Shown one piece after another: positions 7,716 to 17,424 of a DNA stretch of 64,000 nucleotides. The stretch is from assembly GCA_000209815.1 (NCBI GenBank), contig FP929036.1, positions 2,392,035 through 2,456,034 on the forward strand, read 5' to 3'. Numbering within the stretch: the stretch's first letter is position 1; each line of letters starts with the position of its first letter. The stretch comes from Butyrivibrio fibrisolvens 16/4 (GTDB lineage Bacteria; Bacillota; Clostridia; Lachnospirales; Lachnospiraceae). Made by a program: the position numbers and the translations under genes. The notes under the pieces were generated by a model that had not been told where the DNA came from, ran no database searches, and saw only the letters and a list, made by a program, of their open reading frames with translations.

Positions 7716-9095
7716 TTATTGAACTTTATCAATTCTTCTTGTAAGAGTAACCTTTATTGTCTCTTCCTTGTAATCATTAGAAGCCTTAGCTACTGTTACA
7801 TCTACTGTAGTTCCAGCTGAAATGTACTGCATAATGTTATTCAATGTGTTTACTGAAGTAACTGTTCTTCCATTGAATGCAGTGATAACATCCTCTGTCT
7901 GAATACCTGCAGCCTCTGCTCCTGAGCCAGAAACAACCTGAGCTACATATACACCAACTGGAACATTGTACTGCTCTGACATCTCCTGAGTAATGTCCTT
8001 ACCTGCGATACCAAGGTATGAAGCATCAAGCTCTGATACAACATCATTATCTACCATCTGCTGAATGATTGACCAAGCAAATGAGATTGGAATTGCATAT
8101 CCCATACCCTCAACATTTTCCTGTGCAAGCTTTACTGATACGATACCGATAACCTCTCCCTTTGCATTAAGGAGTGCGCCACCTGAGTTACCAGGGTTAA
8201 CAGCTGCATTTGTCTGGATAAGTGAATTTGAAACAATATTTCCATCATCATCCTGAACAGAAACCTCACGATCCTTAGCAGAAATGATACCGTTTGTTAC
8301 TGATGTACCATATCCCATAGCATTACCGATTACGATAGCTGCCTCACCAACAACTGTGCTATCTGAATCACCCAGTGTTGCAACCTTGATTGCTGAAAGT
8401 GTATCACTAGGAATATCCTTTACTGCAACGGAAACAACCGCAAGATCGCAAGAAGAATCAGTACCCTTAATAGTACCCTCTACTGCCTGTCCATCGTTGA
8501 ATGTTATTGTAAGAGTCTCTGCACCACTGACAACGTGATTGTTTGTAGCAATGTAGATGTTTGTATCATCCTGTGAAACGATGATTCCTGAACCAGCTGA
8601 CTGTGTAGGTTGCTGCATTGTACCAAAGAATGTCTGATATTCTTTGATTCCTGCATTTGTAACCTGTACGATTGCAGGAAGTACATTCTCAGCTATCTCA
8701 GATACATCTGTTGTAATCTTTGTAGCTGTAGTTGTGCCTGTGGCTGTCTTAGATGCAGTAGTTGATTCTGATTTAGAATCTGAATCGGAATCCTTTGTAG
8801 TCTCTATGCCTACCTTGTTATCTTCCAAATCCCATAGCTTGTTTGTAACTGCAACGATGGACTGGAATGAAAGTCCTGCCACAAGACCAAATACCAAGGC
8901 AATAGCCGCTGCATTTCCAAGCTTCTTTCCAAAAGTCTTAGTCTTCTTTTTCTTTGCTCTATTGCCATCATCGTATGGTGACCATTGATAGAATGATTCA
9001 CCCTGATTAATTTCATCCTTTTTATATGAATATGTTCCTGAGTTGTTTTGCTCTTCTGTGTTTGAGCCATTGTTGTTATTGAAGTAATCGCTCAT
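7716..9095 (-). CDS. htrA: HtrA/DegP-like S1C serine protease, membrane anchored
   Basis: 459 residues. A hydrophilic Asn/Ser-rich cytoplasmic head (1-47) and a KKKKTKTFGKK patch precede one membrane helix (about 60-82). A Ser/Thr linker (100-128) follows, then the trypsin-like domain with H187 (ATNNHVV), D217 (SCDLAVV) and S304 (NPGNSGGAL). A single PDZ domain occupies about 360-450. This is the standard Gram-positive HtrA layout: an extracytoplasmic quality-control protease that degrades misfolded exported proteins. All catalytic residues are present. It has AAGGAAGGCGAGTAAG upstream of the ATG and lies downstream of glmS but behind that gene's terminator hairpin. Confidence 0.93.
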   Translation of the reverse strand: MSDYFNNNNGSNTEEQNNSGTYSYKKDEINQGESFYQWSPYDDGNRAKKKKTKTFGKKLGNAAAIALVFGLVAGLSFQSIVAVTNKLWDLEDNKVGIETTKDSDSDSKSESTTASKTATGTTTATKITTDVSEIAENVLPAIVQVTNAGIKEYQTFFGTMQQPTQSAGSGIIVSQDDTNIYIATNNHVVSGAETLTITFNDGQAVEGTIKGTDSSCDLAVVSVAVKDIPSDTLSAIKVATLGDSDSTVVGEAAIVIGNAMGYGTSVTNGIISAKDREVSVQDDDGNIVSNSLIQTNAAVNPGNSGGALLNAKGEVIGIVSVKLAQENVEGMGYAIPISFAWSIIQQMVDNDVVSELDASYLGIAGKDITQEMSEQYNVPVGVYVAQVVSGSGAEAAGIQTEDVITAFNGRTVTSVNTLNNIMQYISAGTTVDVTVAKASNDYKEETIKVTLTRRIDKVQ

Positions 9096-9161
9096 CTTAC
9101 TCGCCTTCCTTTCTCAATTACATAACCGTAGTGTAAACCTCTTATGTGATGGATAAGTGAA

Positions 9162-9195
9162 GGGCAGTTGTTTTTATCCGGAAAAACAACTGCCC
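9162..9195 (-). terminator. Terminator hairpin after glmS
   Basis: GGGCAGTTGTTTTT and AAAAACAACTGCCC pair perfectly over 14 bp with a 6-nt loop, 6 nt after the glmS stop. A downstream T tract is weak, but the hairpin itself is very stable. Confidence 0.7.
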
Positions 9196-9201
9196 TATGA
9201 T

Positions 9202-11034
9202 TTACTCTACTGTAACTGATTTAGCTAAGTTTCTTGGATGATCAACATCAAAGCCCTTACCAACTGATACATAGTAGCCAAACAACTGCAGTGGAATGAT
9301 TGCAAGTGAGTTTGTAAAGTATCTGTTAGTCTGAGGAATATACATTACATAATCTGCAACTTTTTCAATGTCCTCATTACCAATTGTAGTAACCGCAAGA
9401 ATGAAAGCACCACGAGTCTTACACTCTACAATATTTGAAACTGTCTTAGCATATACATTATCCTGAGTAGCTACTGCTGCAACAAGTGTATTATCCTCGA
9501 TAAGAGAGATAGTACCGTGCTTTAACTCGCCGGCAGCATAAGCCTCTGAATGAATATATGAAATCTCCTTGAGCTTAAGTGAGCCCTCAAGAGAAATTGC
9601 GTAGTCGATACCACGTCCGATGAAGAATACGTCCTTAGCTGCAACAAATCTGTTAGCAAACTTCTGGATGCGCTCCTTATTTCCAAGAAGCATCTCAATC
9701 TGCTCTGGAAGCTTCTTTAAATCCTGGATAAGAGACTTCATCTCGTCCTCTCCAAGAAGTCCTCTAACCTCTGCAAACTTCATAGCAAGAAGATAGAATG
9801 CAACAAGCTGAGCTGAGTATGCCTTTGTTGTGGCAACAGAAATCTCTGGGCCAGCCCAAGTGTACATAACCTTTTCAGACTCGCGGGCGATTGATGAACC
9901 TACTACGTTAACGATAGCAAGTGTCATATTGCCCATAGCGCGTGCCATACGAACTGCTTCCTTTGTATCTGCTGTCTCACCCGACTGTGAAACTGCAATA
10001 ACAAGCTCATTCTCCTGAAGGATAGGATTACGATATCTAAACTCTGAAGCGATATCAACCTCTACAGGGATACGAGCCATATCCTCGAATACGTACTTTG
10101 CAGTAACGCCTGTGTGATAAGCACTACCGCAGGCAACGATACGAATACGAGAGATTGCCTTAATCTCCTCGTCTGTCATACCAAGCTCTTCGATAACTAC
10201 CTTATCATCCTTAATACGTGGATTAAGAGTATCACGAACAGTCTTAGGCTCCTCGTGGATTTCCTTAATCATAAAGTGGTCGTAGCCACCCTTTTCTGCT
10301 GCATCAACATCCCAATCGATTGTCTTTGATTCCTTCTCGATTGGCTGACCATCAACATCATAGAACTCGATGCTGTCCTCTGTAAGCTTTGCGATTTCCT
10401 CGTTCTCGATGAAGTATACCTGACGAGTATATTTAAGAACTGCAGGAACATCTGATGCAATAAGATTACCATCCTTGCCAAGACCTACGATAAGTGGGCT
10501 ATCCTTACGAACTGAATAAATCTCGTCTGGATAATCTGCAAAGATGATACCGAGGGCATAAGCACCCTCAACACGGTGCATAACCTTTGTTACGCAAGTA
10601 AGTGGATCGTTGCCCTGCTTGTAATAATAATCAAGAAGGTGTGCAACTACCTCTGTATCTGTCTCTGACTTGAATGTGTAACCACGCTTGATAAGCTTTT
10701 CCTTAAGCTTTGCATAGTTTTCAATAATACCGTTGTGAACAACAGCGATTGTCTCTTCCTCATTAAGATGTGGATGAGCGTTTGTCTCGCTAGGCTCTCC
10801 GTGAGTAGCCCAACGTGTGTGGCCAATACCAATAGTACCCTGCATAGTCTCGCCATCGTGAGTCTTCTCGCTAAGGAGCTTTAAGCGTCCCTTAGCCTTC
10901 TCGTACTCAATCTTCTGGCCATCGTACACTGCCATACCAGCTGAATCATAACCTCTATACTCCAACTTGCTAAGTCCATCAAGCAAAATAGGTGCTGCCT
11001 GTGACTTTCCTACATATCCAACTATTCCACACAT
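9202..11034 (-). CDS. glmS: Glutamine--fructose-6-phosphate aminotransferase (isomerizing)
   Basis: 610 residues, full length. Makes glucosamine-6-phosphate from fructose-6-phosphate and glutamine, the entry to UDP-GlcNAc for wall and capsule. The N-terminal nucleophile glutaminase domain begins MCGIVGYVG, with C2 catalytic, then YRGYDSAG and GIGHTRWATHG. Two SIS domains follow (CGSAYHTG and SQSGETADT near residues 302 and 350; FIGRG and KLKEISYIHSEAY in the second). Only 27 nt separate it from the LCP gene, so there is no room for a glmS ribozyme; the two are cotranscribed. Confidence 0.97.
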   Translation of the reverse strand: MCGIVGYVGKSQAAPILLDGLSKLEYRGYDSAGMAVYDGQKIEYEKAKGRLKLLSEKTHDGETMQGTIGIGHTRWATHGEPSETNAHPHLNEEETIAVVHNGIIENYAKLKEKLIKRGYTFKSETDTEVVAHLLDYYYKQGNDPLTCVTKVMHRVEGAYALGIIFADYPDEIYSVRKDSPLIVGLGKDGNLIASDVPAVLKYTRQVYFIENEEIAKLTEDSIEFYDVDGQPIEKESKTIDWDVDAAEKGGYDHFMIKEIHEEPKTVRDTLNPRIKDDKVVIEELGMTDEEIKAISRIRIVACGSAYHTGVTAKYVFEDMARIPVEVDIASEFRYRNPILQENELVIAVSQSGETADTKEAVRMARAMGNMTLAIVNVVGSSIARESEKVMYTWAGPEISVATTKAYSAQLVAFYLLAMKFAEVRGLLGEDEMKSLIQDLKKLPEQIEMLLGNKERIQKFANRFVAAKDVFFIGRGIDYAISLEGSLKLKEISYIHSEAYAAGELKHGTISLIEDNTLVAAVATQDNVYAKTVSNIVECKTRGAFILAVTTIGNEDIEKVADYVMYIPQTNRYFTNSLAIIPLQLFGYYVSVGKGFDVDHPRNLAKSVTVE

Positions 11035-11061
11035 ATTAAATTCCTCTTATATATCTATTGA

Positions 11062-12606
11062 TTAGTTACCTGAACCATCTACAGCTTGATTTATTTCAGC
11101 GCTTGATTCAGTCAAACCTGTCTCAGACTGAATGTGGTCACTGATAGCATCAACATCTTCAGTAGGATCATAATCATCCTGATCAAACAGGAACTTATGA
11201 AGCTGAACAACATTTGATGTAAGTGTACAAGGTACAACAACACTACCTGTCTTCGAGCTAACTGTCTTTGTTTTAAGTGCAAATGGGAAGCCTGAAGACT
11301 CTGCCATATTGTACTTACTAACATCTGCAGCCATACCTACACACTGTGCAAGTGAAAGGCTTGTAGAAATCTTAGGGAATACGTCATCAGCAATCTTATT
11401 AAGCTGACTTACGTTTGCCTTCTTAGCTTTTTCTACGATAAGCTTGATAACTTTACGCTGATTTTCTGCACGTCCGTAGTCATTGTTAACAGCGTATCTG
11501 TTACGGCAGTAACCAACTACCTGAGCACCATTGAGGTGATATGTACCTGGCTTATCAAAGTAACAGTCTGAATACTTCCAGTATTCTTTTTCATCTGGAT
11601 AGTACTTTAATACATTTTCTACCTCTGCAATATATCCTGCAAGAGCATTCTGATGTGTCTCAGGGTTGTCTGTAGTAATCATCTTGTTTGTGATTTCAAG
11701 ATCAAGACCACCAAGGTCATCAACGATCTTTGCAAGCGCATAGAAGTCAACTGATACATATCCATCAATCTTGATATCAAGGTTTGTGTTGAGCATCTCA
11801 AGGGCGCTTTCTACGCCACCGTGATTGTATGCGTAGTTACATTTACGATAAAGATCCTTTTCTACCTGGAAATAAGTATCTCGCTGAACTGAAAGCATCT
11901 TAACATCCTTTGTATCATTATTAATAGAAACAATAATGATAGCATCAGAGTTACCTGTATCGAGATTTCCGTTTGAACGGTTATCAACACCGAATAAGGC
12001 GAAGGTCTTGTAATTGCTAAGAACCTCTTCTGTAGCTGCATCAAGGTTATTAGTCTTAACCTCATCCATCTGGATGTTGTCCCAATTAACCTTGCCAAAC
12101 TTGCTCCAAAGGAAAAATACAAGTGCAAGAATAAGAAGGATTACTATCTCAACAACAATGATAGTTGTTCTCTTCTTTTTCTTCTGAGCTGCCTTGCTAC
12201 CCTTTCCGCCTCTAACTGGGCGGCTGTTTGAAGGACGACTGCTACGTCTGTCAGCTGCTGCTCTAGAGCTAGCTGAACGGCTACCCTGTGGACGTGTGCC
12301 TGTAGGGCGACCACTAGCAGAGCGAGAGCCTGAAGGTCTGCTGCCAGCTGGGCGAGAGCCTGCTGAACGTGAACCTGATGGACGAGAACCTGCTGGTCTG
12401 CTACCTGCTGGGCGTCTTGTACCCTGACGTGACTGACTGCTTCTGGAAGCAGCTGGACGAGAGCCTGCTGGGCGTGCCCCCTCTGGACGTCTTCTTCTAA
12501 CTTCAGGTTCATAATCGTACATATCTAATTCGTCATCAAGATTATAATTTCGCTGTGAATCATATTGCCTATCAAAGTCAAAATCGTAATCGTCAAAATT
12601 ACTCAT
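11062..12606 (-). CDS. LytR-CpsA-Psr (LCP) family glycopolymer ligase
   Basis: 514 residues. LCP enzymes transfer lipid-linked glycopolymers (wall teichoic acid, capsule) to peptidoglycan on the outer face. Residues 1-35 are acidic and Tyr-rich; 36-145 are a basic, disordered tail with 5-residue GSRPA-type repeats; one membrane helix spans about 148-168; the LCP domain follows (ALFGVDNRSNG, DAIIIVSINNDTKDVKMLS, RDTY, YNHGG, VSVDFYALAKIVDDLGGL, YCRNRYAVNNDYGRAENQRKV split over about 200-385), retaining the conserved Arg and Asp residues of the pyrophosphate site. The long repetitive cytoplasmic tail is unusual. Context: first gene of a unit with glmS. Confidence 0.93.
   Translation of the reverse strand: MSNFDDYDFDFDRQYDSQRNYNLDDELDMYDYEPEVRRRRPEGARPAGSRPAASRSSQSRQGTRRPAGSRPAGSRPSGSRSAGSRPAGSRPSGSRSASGRPTGTRPQGSRSASSRAAADRRSSRPSNSRPVRGGKGSKAAQKKKKRTTIIVVEIVILLILALVFFLWSKFGKVNWDNIQMDEVKTNNLDAATEEVLSNYKTFALFGVDNRSNGNLDTGNSDAIIIVSINNDTKDVKMLSVQRDTYFQVEKDLYRKCNYAYNHGGVESALEMLNTNLDIKIDGYVSVDFYALAKIVDDLGGLDLEITNKMITTDNPETHQNALAGYIAEVENVLKYYPDEKEYWKYSDCYFDKPGTYHLNGAQVVGYCRNRYAVNNDYGRAENQRKVIKLIVEKAKKANVSQLNKIADDVFPKISTSLSLAQCVGMAADVSKYNMAESSGFPFALKTKTVSSKTGSVVVPCTLTSNVVQLHKFLFDQDDYDPTEDVDAISDHIQSETGLTESSAEINQAVDGSGN
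12172..12501 (-). repeat. In-frame 15-bp repeats coding (GSRPA)n in the LCP gene
   Basis: Codes residues about 36-145 of the LCP protein. The units alternate GSRPA, GSRPS and GSRSA, so the DNA is a degenerate 15-bp tandem repeat; the best-conserved core is about 12280-12430. Slippage in multiples of 15 would change tail length without breaking the frame. Confidence 0.8.
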
Positions 12607-12644
12607 CTTAATTATCTGTCTCCATTCTTTTTTACAAAAATTTT

Positions 12645-12668
12645 ATGCTGTCAAAATCATGACAGCAT
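12645..12668 (-). terminator. Hairpin between the GT2 gene and the LCP gene
   Basis: ATGCTGTCA and TGACAGCAT form a perfect 9-bp stem with a 6-nt loop and AAAATTTTTG after it on the minus strand. It may end the upstream GT2 transcript or lie in the LCP leader; which is not decided by sequence. Confidence 0.5.
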
Positions 12669-12710
12669 TATGGTTTAGTCTACTCTACCGGTTCCGGACT
12701 TGTCAAGGTA

Positions 12711-14053
12711 TTACGTACCCGGCAGAATGTAGTTTTCCATGCCAAGAGGCAGATTAATATTGTAAAAAACGTCGCCTTTGCCTATTAACTCGCCATGTTT
12801 TTCCATTAATCTTTCGTGACTGGTTTCCAAACTTTCATTGTTTTATTTTTGTACTTTGCAATACAATTAGGAATTACTACTGTTCTAAATCCTTTTGCCC
12901 TGGCCCTGATACAAAAATCCATCATAGCATCTCTGCCGGAAAGACTGGTATCGAATCCCCTAAGCATCCTGTAAACCTTAGCATCTATCAAGCAGCATCC
13001 ACTGTCAACAAAGGACACATCCCTGGCCATACTTCCTAGTCCCTCATAGGTATCTCTAAAGATTCTCTGACCGTGAAAGGCTGGATACTGAGCACCATTC
13101 TCATCAAAAATATAGCCTGCATTATCATAGGTAAAGCCCTTGCCTAAAAAACGCACACCAACTACGGCCACATCAGGCTGACAGAGATATCCATACATTT
13201 TCTTAACATTATTTCTGGTAAACAGACTTACATTGTTTTCTTTCAAAAACATGTAGTCCCCACCAAATCTTCTAAAACCACTGCTGTCATATTCAACATG
13301 CCATTTTTTTAAAGAAGCATCAATTCTGCCATCACAGGACACCCCTTCGTTTCTAAGATAAGAAAGAGACAACGCCAAATGCTCCTTGCAGGAATATGTG
13401 GCTGCAAGACGCTCTTCCTTAGTCATACCTTTGTTTTCAGTACGCTTATGATATAGAAGCGATGGTACATGGGCTATTTTGATTTTTTTAAATGCAGCCC
13501 TTAAAAGATATTCGTATATATAGGAAACAGTTGCCTTCTCATTGAACTCTCCAATCTGTCTAATGAGAGCCTTGGAGATGCAAATGAAATCTCCTATGTA
13601 ATTAGTCTGTAGGAAAAGTTCCTTATTAAAATCACTTTTAAAATGAGGATTCATTCTGTCCAGCCCCACCAATTCATCGTGGTCTGAATAAATGATATGT
13701 GCATCCTCTTCAAGCTCCTGAATCTTATCATTAAAGGTACTAAGAGTATTTACACTTAGTCTGTCGTGCTGGCCAAGGAATATGAGATGATTACCCTCGG
13801 AAAAATGTATTCCTATATTATAGGCATAGGCACCACCATTTTTCTTCTTCAATCTACGGTAGTGAACCTTATCCACAATGTCAGGGAAAAATTCCTTGAT
13901 TATCAACTCTAACTCGTTACCCTTGTTGTTATCTAAAATATATAATTCGAAATTACGATAATCCTGCTGATCTATGGACTCTAGCATATCCTTAAACTGT
14001 TCCACATTGGTATCAGCCGTCCAAACAATAATGGAGAAATAAACCTCGCTCAT
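12711..14053 (-). CDS. Family 2 glycosyltransferase (1-nt frameshift near 3' end)
   Basis: 447 residues once repaired. The N-terminus is a GT2 domain (YFSIIVWTADTN, LYILDNNKGNELE, NGGAYAYNIGI, FLGQHDRLS as the metal motif), followed by IIYSDHDEL and a second part with AVVGVRFLGKG and MARDVSFVDSGCCLIDAKVY, as in RgpB-like two-lobe transferases. The long frame stops at 12806, but one extra A in the A3 at 12823-12825 extends it through SHERLMEKHGELIGKGD and FYNINLPLGMENY, which matches the C-terminal tails of the other GT2 enzymes here (GDPYYNPNLS). The start overlaps the stop of the initiating transferase gene by 1 nt. Donor sugar unknown. Confidence 0.85.
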
Positions 14054-15477
14054 TATTTTGACCCCTTTCCTCCTAATACAACAGCAACAGTTTTAAGTAA
14101 AATCTTTAAATCCATCATCAGTGACCAGTTGGAAATATACTCTGTATCCAGCGCCACAACATCCTCAAAATCTGTAATGTCGCTTCGACCACTAACCTGC
14201 CACATTCCAGTAAGACCTGGCTTTATGGATAATCGAGCCTTGTGATGCAGAGCATAATTTTCGTACTCCTCCTCCAAAGGTGGGCGCGTACCAACAATTG
14301 CCATATCTCCTTTTAAAACATTCCAAAACTGTGGAAGCTCATCGATGGAATACTTTCTCATAAAATGCCCAATTGGAATGATTCTTGGATCGTTTTCCAT
14401 CTTGAACATATTGCCCTTTATTTCATTCTTTTCTAACAGCTCCTGTTTTCGCTCCTCAGCATCCACATACATGGTTCTAAATTTATAGAATTTGAATTTA
14501 CGTCCATTTTTCCCTATTCTGGTCTGGCTAAAGAACACAGGCCCCTTAGACTGAAGCTTGATAATAGGTGCAAAAATAATGAATGCAATAACCACAAAAA
14601 TCAATCCAACGATAGAGCCCAAAATATCGCCTACTCGCTTGCAGAAGGCCTGACGGTTGTTGGCAATATGCATACTTGTAGTAAGAACGATGTAATGACC
14701 GTAGGTTTCCATTATTCTGTTTGGCATAAGATTGTCTGTGTGAATAAGGGATACATGAACTGTAAGTCCCTGCTCTACCAAACGTGTTACCAAAGATTCT
14801 TCGCGATTTCTGGTATCAGCATCCAGAAATACTTCATCTACCACGTTGGCCTTTAGATATTCAAATACTGTATCAATGGAAGCAACAACTGGCACGCCCT
14901 GAATCACCTGGCCTGTCATATCTTTATCAATAACAGCCACTCCGTTTACCTTAAATTCCATGTATGGACTGTGAGCCAGCTCTGTAAGGACCTCCTCCAC
15001 AGTTGCTGACTCGGACACCACAATAAGGGATGTCTTGTTAACATCCTTGAGCATTCTTCTGCGAACCACACGCTTCCAGCCACATCTGAACATGTATGAT
15101 AGGAACAACATCACAAATCCAGAAATAGCCAGTGCTATTCGTGAAAAGAAGAAAGTGGTTTTCATGGCCTGCATATATAAAAGCACCGCCAATGCATTAA
15201 CTGCGCAATGCCACAATGCGGCCCCAGCTTCCTGATATTTAGTTCTTCGTAAAATCCCCGTGTAGGTCTCTGTAAAAAGTACACCAGTCAAATCCAAAAA
15301 TGGCAGAATCAATGCCAAATCCTGATACATAGTGTAGTGTTCAAACCTACTTAAAAATATTATTGCACCCTCGAATTTTATAAAAACACCCACAAACAAT
15401 GCCAGCTCCGCTGCCAGCATATCAAGCAGGATAAAATCAAGATGCTTTACCCACGAGCGCTTCTTTTTCTTGTACAA
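14053..15477 (-). CDS. Undecaprenyl-phosphate sugar phosphotransferase (polyprenyl glycosylphosphotransferase)
   Basis: 474 residues. Initiates a repeat unit by moving a sugar-1-phosphate from a UDP-sugar to undecaprenyl phosphate. Four membrane helices (about 14-30, 48-66, 85-103, 111-128), a cytosolic Rossmann-like middle domain (about 145-265), a fifth helix (about 285-310) and the catalytic bacterial sugar transferase domain. The latter has KFYKFRTMYVDAE, NDPRIIPIGHFMRKYSIDEL, PQFWNVLKGDMAIVGTRPP and PGLTGMWQVSGRS, the complete signature of the WbaP/CpsE type. TTG start at 15477 behind GGGAGAAG. Coupled to the downstream GT2 gene. Galactose-, glucose- or GlcNAc-phosphate cannot be told apart from sequence. 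Confidence 0.93.
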   Translation of the reverse strand: MYKKKKRSWVKHLDFILLDMLAAELALFVGVFIKFEGAIIFLSRFEHYTMYQDLALILPFLDLTGVLFTETYTGILRRTKYQEAGAALWHCAVNALAVLLYMQAMKTTFFFSRIALAISGFVMLFLSYMFRCGWKRVVRRRMLKDVNKTSLIVVSESATVEEVLTELAHSPYMEFKVNGVAVIDKDMTGQVIQGVPVVASIDTVFEYLKANVVDEVFLDADTRNREESLVTRLVEQGLTVHVSLIHTDNLMPNRIMETYGHYIVLTTSMHIANNRQAFCKRVGDILGSIVGLIFVVIAFIIFAPIIKLQSKGPVFFSQTRIGKNGRKFKFYKFRTMYVDAEERKQELLEKNEIKGNMFKMENDPRIIPIGHFMRKYSIDELPQFWNVLKGDMAIVGTRPPLEEEYENYALHHKARLSIKPGLTGMWQVSGRSDITDFEDVVALDTEYISNWSLMMDLKILLKTVAVVLGGKGSK

Positions 15478-15571
15478 AATACTTCTCCCAATACATTATA
15501 AAATATAAATAATGAACCCCATTTTTCCGTTATTTGTTACCTTCTATTATAAAGAAATTCATCCTCGTTTT

Positions 15572-17414
15572 CTACTTAAATGAGTAGTCAAATTTTGTCA
15601 GTGAAAGGTTTGGATTGTAGTATGGATCCCCCTGATTTATACACATCCCTCCACTTTGACATAAAGTACTCTGTCTCAGCCTCCATTCTGGCCTTTTTCT
15701 CTGGATCTTTGTGATCCAATCCGCGGCTAACTGACTCCAAATGGTACCACTCTGAAAATGGTGTGTAGACGCAAAGTAAATTCTTGGCGCGAAGCTTTAA
15801 ACAATAGTCAACATCATTGAAAGCTACAGCCAGTCCTTCATCAAATCCGCCTACCTTCTGGTAATCAGCCTTACTTGTAAGTAGGCAAGCCCCTGTAACT
15901 GCTGATAAATCCTGGACGCAGGTGCTTCTGTAGAAATAGCCCACCTGCTCTCTACCGCTGCCTAAGAACTGAGAATTAGCCACGCCCCCAAGGCCAAGAA
16001 TCAGTCCTGCATGCTGTACAGTGTTGTTTCCGTAATATAGTCTGGCACCAACTGCACCAACATCACTTCTTCGCACAAATCCCATCATCTCAGAGATTGC
16101 ATTTTTATTAATCATTCTGGTGTCGTTGTTTAGAAGGAGAATGTACTCTCCGTCTGCCATATCCACGCCATAATTTACCAGCTTAGAGAAATTGAAGGTT
16201 CCCTTTGTCTCAGGGTATTCTGCAGTAAAATCTACTATCTTTGCATTGATATCGCTTCTAAGCTCCAACTCCTTGTAGTACTCAAAAACTGCGGGATCAT
16301 CGGAATTATTCTCCACAATTATAAACTGAATATTAACGTAGTCGCTGTGACCTACAATGCTATCAATACAATCCTTCAAATCGGTGGCGTGATTCATATT
16401 CGGAATTACGATAGACAAAAGTGGATTATCTGGCCACTCATAAATAGTGCGATAATATCCCAAATGTGTATCCAGCTCTACCCTTGCTGGCACGCCGATT
16501 CTCTTGTAGTGCTCCTCCACAGCTCTACGACCATTATCGTAAGCGTACATTTTTGCCTCTGGATGGTCCGCTGTAGATGCAGGATGAGTACGCCAATGAT
16601 AAAGGACCCTTGGAATGTGGTAGATATTAGTGCACTGTTCCAAAATTCTTAAATCAAAATCGTGATCCTGGGCCCCATCAAACTCGGATTTGATTCCGCC
16701 ACTGGCCTTTACCAGATCGGCCCTGGCCACGAAAAGATGAGTGATATAATTGTGGGAGCACAAAAGGTCTATATTAAAATCTGATTTAAAATGAGGAAGA
16801 AAATATTCCTTGCCCTCCATATCGATTTTATCTTCGTCGGAATAAAGGGCCTCGATGGTATTGTCCTCGTTTAGCGCCTTTGCGATATAAAACATTGCAT
16901 CAGGAGTAATCAAATCATCGTGATCCGTAAATCCGATATAAGCACCTGTGGCAAGCTCCATAGCAGCATTTGTATTCCCAGCAATTCCAGTGTTGTCTGT
17001 AAGCTTCTTATAGCGGATTCTGTTATCCCACTGCCCACCAGTGGCCTTTAAAATAATGTCCTTTAAACCATCCTTTGGGCTGCCATCTCCCAAGCAAAGC
17101 TGCCAGTTTGGATAGGTCTGATTAAGGAAAGATTCTATCAGCTCTGTCAGGAATTTCTCAGGAGTATTGTAAAGAGGAATGACAATACTGATAACAGGAT
17201 TATACGTAAATACGGTATGTCTCTGTTTGTCCAGCTCCTCCTCTGTCAGTGGATGCTCCTTTAAAAATTTACGATAGCTGTAGTGCTCCTGGTCGTGTCC
17301 GATAGCCTTAAGGAAAGTCTTTGTAACTGTACGTTTCACTCCATAATGCTGAAGATACATCAGACCTTTTTCGATTTTATTTTTAGGCTCTTTATACTCT
17401 ATAATCTCGCTCAT
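15572..17414 (-). CDS. Two-domain family 2 glycosyltransferase (1-nt frameshift near 3' end)
   Basis: 613 residues after repair. An N-terminal helical leader (1-65) is followed by GT2 domain one (ISIVIPLYNTPEKF about 74, CLGDGSPKDG, GFTDHDDLITPD) and GT2 domain two (LLSIVIPNMNHATDL about 335, FIIVENNSDD, LLLNNDTRMI), an RgpA/RgpI-like or rhamnosyltransferase-like tandem architecture. The long frame ends at 15588 as SGGSILQ; removing one C from the C5 run at 15628-15632 restores GDPYYNPNLSLTKFDYSFK and a stop at 15572. This tail is shared with the GT2 at 25762. Probably makes rhamnan-type backbone. It overlaps no neighbour; 10 nt follow the acyltransferase gene. Confidence 0.87.
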
Positions 17415-17424
17415 AATTTTCCTT

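Noticed and set aside
9100-9150. Leader riboswitch before htrA
   Set aside because: Only a 6-bp ACATAA/TTATGT pair is present, which is too weak to call.
11035-11061. glmS ribozyme
   Set aside because: Only 27 nt separate glmS from the upstream gene and none of the ribozyme core fits.
12194-12427. Plus-strand Leu/Arg/Pro-rich frame opposite the LCP tail
   Set aside because: Produced by the 15-bp repeats on the other strand.
12640-12805. Independent 31-codon gene overlapping the GT2 stop (TAATG)
   Set aside because: Its sequence matches the C-terminal tail of GT2 enzymes, so it is the displaced end of the same gene.
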